From positions 1 to 51,626 of the forward strand of contig CAMWMK010000014.1 in assembly GCA_947175295.1 (NCBI GenBank): 51,626 nucleotides of DNA. Direction: 5' to 3'. This stretch comes from an uncultured Porphyromonadaceae bacterium. GTDB lineage: Bacteria > Bacteroidota > Bacteroidia > Bacteroidales > Muribaculaceae. The notes beneath the pieces are model-generated. The model was not told the DNA's origin, ran no database searches, and worked only from the letters and a program-made list of their open reading frames with translations. Positions 44,261-51,626 of this stretch are shown here, piece by piece (position 1 is the stretch's first letter; every line of letters starts with the position of its first letter). The position numbers and the translations under genes are program-made.

Positions 44261-47236
44261 ATGAAAGCTCAAATGCACAAACTGCTTCCGCTGCTGCTCG
44301 CATTCTTCATCGGCACAACGATGACTGCCTGGGCTCAGGGAATTGAAGTGACAGGCGTCGTGATCGACGCATCGACCGAAGAACCTCTTATAGGCGCGAC
44401 GGTACAGGTGAAGAACAGCAACATTGCGGCCGCGACCGACATAGAGGGTGAATTCCTCCTTAAAGGTGTCGCGAAAGATGCTACCATAGTGGCGAGCTAT
44501 GTCGGCTACAAGACGCAGGAAATCAAGCTCAGCGGCCACTCCGTGCTCGAGATACGTATGGTCGAGGACCAGCAGCTTCTGCAGGAAGTAGTGGTGGTCG
44601 GATACGGCACCATGGACCGCAAGGAGGTGACATCTACCGTAGCGCACATCAGCTCCGATGACTTCCTTACATCAAGCTCCCTTGACCCGACAATGATGAT
44701 CCAGGGCAAGGTGCCCGGAGTCTCCATCACCAACACGGGTGTAGGGGATCCTAACAACCAGGCTTCCATCCAGATCCGAGGCGTCTCCTCACGTTCTGCA
44801 GGCCTTGGGCCGCTCATCGTCATCGACGGCGTACCGGGCGGTAACCTGACCAACCTGAATCCCAACGACATCGCCAGCTTCGACATACTGAAAGACGGCG
44901 CGGCCGCCGCCATCTACGGCACACGCGGCTCCAACGGTGTGATCGTTGTCACTACAAAGAAAGGTTCACGCGACGGCATGGTGCATACCTCATATATAGG
45001 CTCCGTTACAGCCAATGTCGCCAACCATGAGCTCAAGATGCTCAATGCGGATTCCTACCGCCGGCTGAGGGCAGATGCAGTGAACGGAGTAGACCTCGGA
45101 GGTAACGACAACTGGCTCGACGCCGTGACCCGTACAGGGTGGGGCACTTCCCACACGATAAGCATCAGCGGAGGTAACGACAAGACCAACTACAGGGCTA
45201 CAATCGACTACCGCACTCAGAACGGCGTTGACCGCTACTCCAACCGCGAGGAATTCGGCGGTCGTGCTTCAGTCAACCATACTACAAAGGGAGGTCTACT
45301 GACCTTTTCCCTTAATGTAGCTCCCCGAATCATAGAGCGTAAGGTCGCTTCATGGGACGTGTTCAGAAACGCGCTCGAGGCAAACCCCACAACTCCGATA
45401 TGGGATGAGAAAAGGGCTCAATACACCAACTTCACAGGTCAGACCGCCGGCTACAATCCGGTGGAGATGATGGACCTGGAAGATAACTCCGCCACCACAA
45501 AACTCCTTGAGACAGACCTAACCGCCAGGCTCAACCTTCTTCCTCTCTTCGCAAAGGAAAGCTGGCCTTCGCAGACCCTCAACACCCAGGTCACCGTTGC
45601 CGACCACGAGGATTCAAACTTCAACTACTGGTTCAGACCCTCTACATCTACACTTGCGCAGAACAACGGCTACGACGGCGAGGCCTCGCGCAGCTACTCG
45701 AAAGGTTTCCAGCGCAGTCTGGAGTGGCTCGTCAACTACACGGGAACATTCGGCGATCATACCGTAAAGGCCATGGCCGGCTATTCCTACCAGTACAGCC
45801 AGTATTCCGGCATAAACGCGGAAAACAAGGATTTCCCCAACGACGGTCTCGGCGCCAACAACCTCGGCTCAGGCCAGTGGGCGGTAGAGGAAGGACATGT
45901 AGGCCTCGGAAGTTATAAGAACGACTGCAAGCTCATCTCATTCTTCGGCCGTGTAAGCTACGACTGGAAAGGGCGCTACTTCGCTACCGCTTCCTTACGC
46001 CATGAGGGATCCTCGAAGTTCGGTGCAAACCATAAGTGGGGCAATTTCCCTGCCGTATCACTCGGATGGAGAATCTCGGAGGAACCCTGGATGCGCGGCA
46101 TCGAATGGATCAACGAACTCAAGCTTCGCGGCGACTATGGCGAGACAGGTAATCAGGACTTCGGCAACTACATGTCGCTCAACACTATGAGCGGATTCGG
46201 ATACTACTACTATCAGGGCAAGTACTATCAGGTATGGGGTCCCGGCAAGAACGTCAACGCCGACCTGCGCTGGGAAAAGGCCAAGAACTGGAACATCGGA
46301 GTCGATTTCGCCCTCTTCGATAATGTCCTCTCAGGTTCAATCAACTACTATACACGCAACCAGCAGGATCTGCTCGGCGACTACGACGTTTCTGTGCCTC
46401 CCTACCTCTTTAGCTCAACTTTCGTAAATGTCGGCACCATGCGCAACTCCGGCTTTGAGTTCGACCTCCGCTGGAACGCGGTCCGCACAGCCGACTTCAG
46501 TTATACGGTGGATTTCGTGGGCGCGACGATGGATAACAAGTTCGTCAGCTTCAGCAACAGCGAGTATGTCGGCCAGGACTACTACGATATGGTCGGCACG
46601 GAGGATCCCTATCCCTTCCACAACCTGCAGCGCATAGAGCAGGGAAAACGACTTGGCAACTTCTACATGTACCGCTACGCCGGAATCGACAAGGATGGCA
46701 ACTGGGCCATCTATGACAAGGATGGTAACGTGAAGCTTGCCTCTGAAGGCACGGAGGATGACCGCCAGATCGTAGGCAACGGCCTACCGAGGTTCACCGC
46801 CTCCATGACCCACTCTTTCCGCTACAGGAACCTCGACCTCTCGCTCTTCTTCCGCGGAGCGTTCGGATACGACATCTTCAACATCCACGATTTCTACTAT
46901 GGACATCAGTCGTTCAATGGAAACGTCATGGAGAAGGCCTATACAAAATACGCTCCCCTTCAGGGAAGCCAGGAAGTAACCGACTATTATCTTGAGAAAG
47001 GCGACTATGTGAAGCTCGATGCGGTTACCCTCGGCTATACATTCAACCTCAACAAACGTTTCCTTGACTCGCTCAGGCTGACCTTCACCGCTAAGAACCT
47101 CTTTACGGCAACCTCCTACAGCGGAATAGATCCTTCATCGTTCCAGACCAACGGCTTGACTCCGGGCGCTACAGGTTCCCGCTCCTATTATCCTTCATGC
47201 CGTCAGTTCATCTTAGGCGTTCAACTCGATTTCTAA
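44261..47236 (+). CDS. SusC-like TonB-dependent transporter (alpha-glucan PUL)
   Basis: 991-aa outer-membrane importer. A signal peptide ends near AWAQG. Regulatory-like domain VTGVVIDASTEEPLIGATV (about 30-100), plug with EVVVVGYGTMDRKEVTST, IQIRGVSSRSAGLGPLIVIDG and KDGAAAAIYGTRGSNGVIVVTTKKG, then the barrel to the final GVQLDF. Complete and normal in length. Maltooligosaccharide-type substrate is inferred from the GH97 and SusE-like genes that follow. Confidence 0.96.
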   Translation: MKAQMHKLLPLLLAFFIGTTMTAWAQGIEVTGVVIDASTEEPLIGATVQVKNSNIAAATDIEGEFLLKGVAKDATIVASYVGYKTQEIKLSGHSVLEIRMVEDQQLLQEVVVVGYGTMDRKEVTSTVAHISSDDFLTSSSLDPTMMIQGKVPGVSITNTGVGDPNNQASIQIRGVSSRSAGLGPLIVIDGVPGGNLTNLNPNDIASFDILKDGAAAAIYGTRGSNGVIVVTTKKGSRDGMVHTSYIGSVTANVANHELKMLNADSYRRLRADAVNGVDLGGNDNWLDAVTRTGWGTSHTISISGGNDKTNYRATIDYRTQNGVDRYSNREEFGGRASVNHTTKGGLLTFSLNVAPRIIERKVASWDVFRNALEANPTTPIWDEKRAQYTNFTGQTAGYNPVEMMDLEDNSATTKLLETDLTARLNLLPLFAKESWPSQTLNTQVTVADHEDSNFNYWFRPSTSTLAQNNGYDGEASRSYSKGFQRSLEWLVNYTGTFGDHTVKAMAGYSYQYSQYSGINAENKDFPNDGLGANNLGSGQWAVEEGHVGLGSYKNDCKLISFFGRVSYDWKGRYFATASLRHEGSSKFGANHKWGNFPAVSLGWRISEEPWMRGIEWINELKLRGDYGETGNQDFGNYMSLNTMSGFGYYYYQGKYYQVWGPGKNVNADLRWEKAKNWNIGVDFALFDNVLSGSINYYTRNQQDLLGDYDVSVPPYLFSSTFVNVGTMRNSGFEFDLRWNAVRTADFSYTVDFVGATMDNKFVSFSNSEYVGQDYYDMVGTEDPYPFHNLQRIEQGKRLGNFYMYRYAGIDKDGNWAIYDKDGNVKLASEGTEDDRQIVGNGLPRFTASMTHSFRYRNLDLSLFFRGAFGYDIFNIHDFYYGHQSFNGNVMEKAYTKYAPLQGSQEVTDYYLEKGDYVKLDAVTLGYTFNLNKRFLDSLRLTFTAKNLFTATSYSGIDPSSFQTNGLTPGATGSRSYYPSCRQFILGVQLDF

Positions 47237-47255
47237 CCTCAATAAAGTCAATCAA

Positions 47256-48974
47256 ATGAAACTCCAATCATATATTGCCGCCCTCATGCTCGGCGCCACT
47301 GCCCTGACTGGCTGCACCGACCTCAGCGAGACTGTCTACGACCAGGTCTCTTCTGAAAACTACTACAATACGCGCAACGACGTGATACGCGCGGTCTTCC
47401 GTCCTTTTGAACATGGATTCTGGAGCATCCAGAGCCGCCATGTACTCAACGAGCTCTCAGCCGATCAGCTCATCACTCCGTCGAGAGACGGATGGTGGGA
47501 CGACGGAGGTGTCTGGCGCCGCTACCACTACCACACCTGGACCATTGAGGAGGGAACCATCGAGACAGAATGGAACGGGTGCTATCAGGGTATCATGCAG
47601 GCCAACTACGTGATCGATGATCTCCAGACACTTTCCGCCTCGCAGTTCGGATTCACGGATGCTGAGTTCAACAACCTCAAGGCACAGTGTCGCGTGCTCC
47701 GCGCATGGTTCTACCTTCGGCTGTTGGATGGATTCCGCAACGTTCCGCTTGCCGTCAGCAAGGATGTCAACCAGAATTCAAAAGGACAGGTCGCCCCTGA
47801 AGAGATCTTTGATTTCATAGAGAGCGAGCTTATAGAATGTATCGGTCTGCTGGCCGCGAAGGAAGGCAACGGCGGCAACGGAATAAACCAGGCCCAGTGG
47901 AACAAGGCCGGAGCGGCCTCCCTTCTGGTGCGCCTCTACCTGAATGCCGAGGCCTGGATCGGAACTGACCGCTATGCCGACTGCGCTTCCTGGGCACAGA
48001 AGATTCTCGACGGCGAATTCGGCAGCTACACCCTCGGCGACCGTTGGGACGCTCCGTTTGACTGGAACAACGAGGATTGCGCCGAAGTCATATTCGCATT
48101 TCCGGCATCGCAGGGCTACACCTACTGGCACTATCAGGGTGATACCTACTGGTGGTCTACCCCCTCGCAGTTCCGCTACTATGTGGGCGACGCCAAGGCG
48201 GAGGCCGGCGACCATAACTGCAAATATGCCTGCACTCCGAGCTATGATCTCAACGGTGACCTCTATCCGTATACTCTTGGAAATACGGTACAGAAATTCC
48301 GCAAATATCCGGAAGACGTTCGCCTGAGACTCTACCGCAACCTCGGCAACAGTGCACGTGAAGGTCTCTTCATCTTCGGCAAACTCCCGTCGTTGAAGGA
48401 AGGGGAGGACTTCGTCGCTGATCCATACGGCAACTACGAGCTCAATATCCGCGATGCTGTAGGTCGCTTCAGCGGTCTCGCTGACGATGAATGGCCGGAA
48501 GACAAGACCAGTAACCTCCAGAGCGGCGACCACAACTCAGGATATCACTTCGCCAAATATCCCTTCTACTCGGATGAGGATGCCGGACAGATAGAATCCG
48601 ACATGGTGGAGATCCGTCTCGCCGAGATTGTCTACTCGCTGGCGGAATGCAAGTTCCGTAAGGGTGACGCACAGGGTGCGGGACAACTCCTCAACAGCGT
48701 CAGGAAGCGTAACTATCCCTCTGACGTATGGAGCGGCACACTTTACTCCCCTGAAGGAAACGCTCAGTTGACGGAGCAGGAGCTCCTCGACGAATGGGGA
48801 CGCGAGTTCTTCGCGGAAAGCCGCAGACGTACCGATCTCGTGCGCTTCGGAAAGTTCAACAGCGGCACATGGTGGGACAAACAGGCCGATGCCGACTCCC
48901 ACACAGCCATCTTCCCGATACCCCGGAAGGCCATCGACACTAACCACAACCTCATCCAGAACCCCGGCTATTAA
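47256..48974 (+). CDS. SusD-like lipoprotein (alpha-glucan PUL)
   Basis: 572-aa RagB/SusD-family lipoprotein (ALTGC, Cys20), 19 bp after susC. The mature start TDLSETVYDQVSSENYYNTRNDVIRAVF and the end LLDEWGREFFAESRRRTDLVRFGKF, FPIPRKAIDTNHNLIQNPGY are family signatures. The N-terminal part is aromatic-rich (RDGWWDDGGVWRRYHYHTW), which may line the glycan contact face. It forms the lid of the SusC barrel. Confidence 0.95.
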   Translation: MKLQSYIAALMLGATALTGCTDLSETVYDQVSSENYYNTRNDVIRAVFRPFEHGFWSIQSRHVLNELSADQLITPSRDGWWDDGGVWRRYHYHTWTIEEGTIETEWNGCYQGIMQANYVIDDLQTLSASQFGFTDAEFNNLKAQCRVLRAWFYLRLLDGFRNVPLAVSKDVNQNSKGQVAPEEIFDFIESELIECIGLLAAKEGNGGNGINQAQWNKAGAASLLVRLYLNAEAWIGTDRYADCASWAQKILDGEFGSYTLGDRWDAPFDWNNEDCAEVIFAFPASQGYTYWHYQGDTYWWSTPSQFRYYVGDAKAEAGDHNCKYACTPSYDLNGDLYPYTLGNTVQKFRKYPEDVRLRLYRNLGNSAREGLFIFGKLPSLKEGEDFVADPYGNYELNIRDAVGRFSGLADDEWPEDKTSNLQSGDHNSGYHFAKYPFYSDEDAGQIESDMVEIRLAEIVYSLAECKFRKGDAQGAGQLLNSVRKRNYPSDVWSGTLYSPEGNAQLTEQELLDEWGREFFAESRRRTDLVRFGKFNSGTWWDKQADADSHTAIFPIPRKAIDTNHNLIQNPGY

Positions 48975-48998
48975 CTCACAACTTATAACTGACAGCTC

Positions 48999-49439
48999 AT
49001 GAAAAAATACATATTCCCGCTGATGGCCGCCATGGCGTTGGCTTCCTGTGATACCGACAAGGAACTCGAAGTGATAGAGATTCCCGTAAAGCCGTATGAG
49101 ATCAATGCCCTATGGATGGTAGGAAACGCCACCGAGGCGGATTGGAACATCGACTCTCCCGTAGAGATGACGAAGACCGGCGACAACACGTTCAGCTATA
49201 CAGGCCATCTCAACGAAGGCGAGTTCAAATGCCCGATGGAGCCCGGCAACTGGGGCGGCGCGTTCATCATGCCTACCTACAACGGAGTCACGATAGACTC
49301 AAAGGGCGTCGCATCCGAAGATATAACCTTGATGCCCAACGGCAGTCCCGACAACAAATGGAACGTCACCGAAAGCGGAACATACCGCATCGTAATCGAC
49401 GGCAATACCCATAAGATCAATGTAACCTTTGTAAACTGA
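48999..49439 (+). CDS. Small SusE/SusF-like glycan-binding lipoprotein
   Basis: 146-aa lipoprotein (ALASC, Cys17). After a short linker, one beta-sandwich domain shows the SusE/SusF C-terminal pattern: LWMVGNATEADWNIDSPVEMTKTGDNTFSYTGHLNEGEFKCP then PDNKWNVTESGTYRIVIDGNTHKINVTFV. SusE and SusF of the starch system have several such starch-binding domains plus an N-terminal Ig domain; this protein has a single one. Expected on the outer surface, holding alpha-glucan near SusCD. It follows susD by 24 bp and precedes GH97 by 5 bp. Confidence 0.82.
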   Translation: MKKYIFPLMAAMALASCDTDKELEVIEIPVKPYEINALWMVGNATEADWNIDSPVEMTKTGDNTFSYTGHLNEGEFKCPMEPGNWGGAFIMPTYNGVTIDSKGVASEDITLMPNGSPDNKWNVTESGTYRIVIDGNTHKINVTFVN

Positions 49440-49444
49440 GACCT

Positions 49445-51436
49445 ATGAAAAATAAAATATTCCTCACTACAGTGCTTCTTTTCGGCTGCATGTCATATAT
49501 CCAGGCCAAGCCTCTTTCTGTAGACTCCCCCGACGGTAGCATACATGTAGAATTCGATACCAAGGAGGGTGTACCTACATATTCAGTAGCAAGAAACGGA
49601 AAGACAATACTCAATCCGTCTCGCCTCGGACTCAAGCTCAAGGATCAGCCGAACTTCACCGAAGGATTCTCCGTAAAGTCGGTGGAGCGCAATGCCCATG
49701 ACGACAACTGGAACCCCGTATGGGGCGAGGAGGCGGAGATCCGTGACCACTACAATGAGATGCGTGTCAATCTTCAGCAAAAGAAGGAGGCTCCGGGCCG
49801 TGCGATGGCCGTTGTCTTCCGTGTCTTTGATGACGGCATCGGTTTCCGGTATGAGTTCCCCCGTCAGGACAGACTGCAGGATTTCACCATCATGGACGAA
49901 GTCACCGAATTCGCTTTCGACGGCAATCACACCACATGGAGCATCCCGGCAGAAGGCTATCGGTTCTATGAGGCTCTCTTCCGCGAACTTCCTCTGGATG
50001 AGATGGGAAAGGTGTCGACTCCCGTCACGATCCGCTGTAGCGACGGTACCCACATGGCCCTGCATGAGGCTAATCTGACCGACTACGCCGCCATGAACGT
50101 GCAGGCTACCCCTGGAAGCAATACCCTCACGGCGTCGCTGACTCCCTGGCAGAGCGGAGAGAAGGTATTTGTGACAGATGTCCGTGTCTCCCCGTGGAGA
50201 ACGCTCATAATCGCCGACAATGCCGGCGACATGGCCCTCAGCAGGATCATGCTCAACCTCAATGAGCCCTGTGCGGTGGAAAATGCTGAGAAATTCTGCG
50301 TTCCCCAGCGTTATATAGGTGTATGGTGGTGCTACCATATGAAGACCGCTACCTGGGAAGCGGGTGAGAAACATGGCGCTACTACTGAAAACGTAAAGCG
50401 TTACATGGATTTCGCTGCTCGCCATAACTTCGGAGGAGTGCTTGTGGAGGGCTGGAACCATGACTGGAAGACATGGGATTTCTCCTTCACACGACCCTAC
50501 GAGGACTTTGACATAGCAGAGCTAAACCGCTATGGCAGGGAAAAGGGAGTTGCGCTCATCGGCCATCACGAGACCGGAGGCCGCATCGCGAACTATGAAA
50601 ACCAGATGGAGGCTGGCATGAGGCTCTATGCCGATAACGGCATGAAATACGTCAAGACCGGCTATGTCGGCGACATGCTCGACGATAAGGAACTGCACAG
50701 CAGCCAGTTTGGCGTGCGTCACTACCGTAAGGTGATCGAGACAGCGGCTCGGCACGGTCTGGCCATCGACAACCACGAGCCAGTGATGCCGACAGGTCTG
50801 CAACGTACTTATCCCAACCTGATGACTCAGGAGGGTGTACGTGGTCAGGAATGGGATGCATGGTGTCCGGAAGGGGGGAATCCTCCGTCGCATACCGTGA
50901 CCCTCCCCTTCACACGCGGTCTGGCAGGACCTATGGACTTCACTCCGGTGACATTCCGGTTTGAAAACCCGGTGATGCCTCAGACTCATGTCAACACCAC
51001 CCTGGCCAAACAGTTGGCGCTCTTCGTGATTCTCTATTCTCCGTTGCAGATGGCATCTGACGAGATCGAGAACTACGAGGCCAACCCCGGACCGTTCCAA
51101 TTCGTCTGCGACTGTCCGACCGATTGGGAGAAGACCGTATTTCCCGAGGCTGAGATCGGGAAATACATCACTACGGCCCGAAAGGAGAAGGGTGGCGACA
51201 CCTGGTATGTAGGAAGCGCTACCGGCGACGATGCCCGCACGGCGCGGATCGACCTGTCGTTTCTTGATTCCGGTGCCAAGTACCGCGCCACCATCTATCG
51301 CGACGGCGAGGGAGCCCACTATGATACGGATCCCTATCCGGTGGTGATAGAGCAGAAGGACGTGACTTCCGAGACTGTCCTCAGCATCCCCCAGGGACGT
51401 AGCGGAGGGTGCGCCATCAAGCTCGCGAAACTTTGA
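49445..51436 (+). CDS. GH97 alpha-glucosidase (SusB-like, inverting type)
   Basis: 663-aa periplasmic enzyme with signal peptide ending near YIQAKP. The N-terminal beta-sandwich (about 22-275) precedes the barrel (about 285-560) and a C-terminal beta domain. Key glutamates: LIGHHETGG (Glu376), AIDNHEPVMPTG (Glu445), Glu463 and Glu469 in MTQEGVRGQEW. Their spacings (69, 18 and 24 residues from the reference Glu) equal those of Glu439, Glu508, Glu526 and Glu532 in SusB as I remember them, where they are base, calcium ligands and acid. Retaining GH97 galactosidases use an Asp nucleophile instead, so an inverting alpha-glucosidase is favoured. The start overlaps nothing and lies 5 bp after the SusE-like gene. 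Confidence 0.93.
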   Translation: MKNKIFLTTVLLFGCMSYIQAKPLSVDSPDGSIHVEFDTKEGVPTYSVARNGKTILNPSRLGLKLKDQPNFTEGFSVKSVERNAHDDNWNPVWGEEAEIRDHYNEMRVNLQQKKEAPGRAMAVVFRVFDDGIGFRYEFPRQDRLQDFTIMDEVTEFAFDGNHTTWSIPAEGYRFYEALFRELPLDEMGKVSTPVTIRCSDGTHMALHEANLTDYAAMNVQATPGSNTLTASLTPWQSGEKVFVTDVRVSPWRTLIIADNAGDMALSRIMLNLNEPCAVENAEKFCVPQRYIGVWWCYHMKTATWEAGEKHGATTENVKRYMDFAARHNFGGVLVEGWNHDWKTWDFSFTRPYEDFDIAELNRYGREKGVALIGHHETGGRIANYENQMEAGMRLYADNGMKYVKTGYVGDMLDDKELHSSQFGVRHYRKVIETAARHGLAIDNHEPVMPTGLQRTYPNLMTQEGVRGQEWDAWCPEGGNPPSHTVTLPFTRGLAGPMDFTPVTFRFENPVMPQTHVNTTLAKQLALFVILYSPLQMASDEIENYEANPGPFQFVCDCPTDWEKTVFPEAEIGKYITTARKEKGGDTWYVGSATGDDARTARIDLSFLDSGAKYRATIYRDGEGAHYDTDPYPVVIEQKDVTSETVLSIPQGRSGGCAIKLAKL

Positions 51437-51475
51437 AAAATTAACCGTAAAATCAAACATATCCATTAAGAGATC

Positions 51476-51626
51476 ATGAGAATGAGAGTGAGACATGCGA
51501 TTATAGGAGTTGCGGCGCTGTCGGGAGCGGCCGTATCGGCGCAGACAATTGTGGAGACCGATGCCTATATATGGCACGGCGACACCATCACGCAGGGAGT
51601 CTACATGGCTACCGCTCCCTCCGCTA
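51476..51626 (+). CDS. Secreted protein, 5' end only, unrecognised
   Basis: The first 50 codons are in the window: MRMRVRHAIIGVAALSGAAV with signal cleavage near VSAQT, then IVETDAYIWHGDTITQGVYMATAPSA. It is 39 bp after GH97 in the same direction, so probably a further enzyme of the alpha-glucan PUL. The mature start is too short to assign a family. Confidence 0.7.
   Translation, partial: MRMRVRHAIIGVAALSGAAVSAQTIVETDAYIWHGDTITQGVYMATAPSA

Noticed and set aside
1..51626. tRNA, rRNA and phage genes
   Set aside because: None could be recognised on either strand.

Overview
The window comes from a member of the Bacteroidales. The evidence is three SusC/SusD pairs, a hybrid two-component system (HTCS), SusR-like membrane regulators, BACON-domain glycosidases, lipoprotein signal peptides and promoters of the Bacteroidota type (-7 box TAnnTTTG). 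The genes look GC-richer than those of Bacteroides, which would suit a Muribaculaceae-like gut bacterium; that family assignment is inference.

Region A (1-16.1 kb) is a complete-looking xyloglucan-type polysaccharide utilization locus (PUL). It holds a GH31 alpha-xylosidase with PA14 insert (cut by the window edge) and an HTCS sensor on the minus strand. Divergent from these are SusC, SusD, a surface glycan-binding lipoprotein and a BACON-BACON-GH5 endoglucanase. The GH5 would cut the backbone at the surface, SusCD would import oligosaccharides, GH31 would remove xylose in the periplasm, and the HTCS would sense a breakdown product.

Region B (16.1-21.6 kb) holds a prolyl oligopeptidase, an EamA-type permease, then an AT-richer two-gene module: an ABC/OLD-like ATPase overlapping by 4 bp a 199-aa protein with an ExK motif. 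A 198-bp palindromic MITE-like element is inserted at the end of the second gene and supplies its stop codon.

Region C (21.6-35.9 kb) is a beta-glucan PUL: GH5, a binding lipoprotein with a duplicated domain, SusD, SusC (interrupted by one in-frame TAG), BACON-BACON-GH16 and a SusR-like regulator, all on the minus strand, with a divergent GH3 beta-glucosidase.

Region D (35.9-42.3 kb) is mixed: a DUF4369/thioredoxin-like lipoprotein, a YifB/ComM ATPase, a RhuM-family protein, a small hairpin repeat and a possible transposase remnant, a DUF4491 membrane protein, a second inverted copy of the MITE, an ECF sigma factor and a decayed AAA/PDDEXK_9 gene.

Region E (42.3-51.6 kb) is an alpha-glucan (SusB/GH97-type) PUL: SusR-like regulator, SusC, SusD, a one-domain SusE-like lipoprotein, GH97, and the start of another secreted protein cut by the window edge.

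The points most worth following are the ATPase/ExK gene pair, the two inverted MITE copies bracketing 19 kb including the beta-glucan PUL, the SusC nonsense codon, and several uncatalogued hairpins and palindromes.
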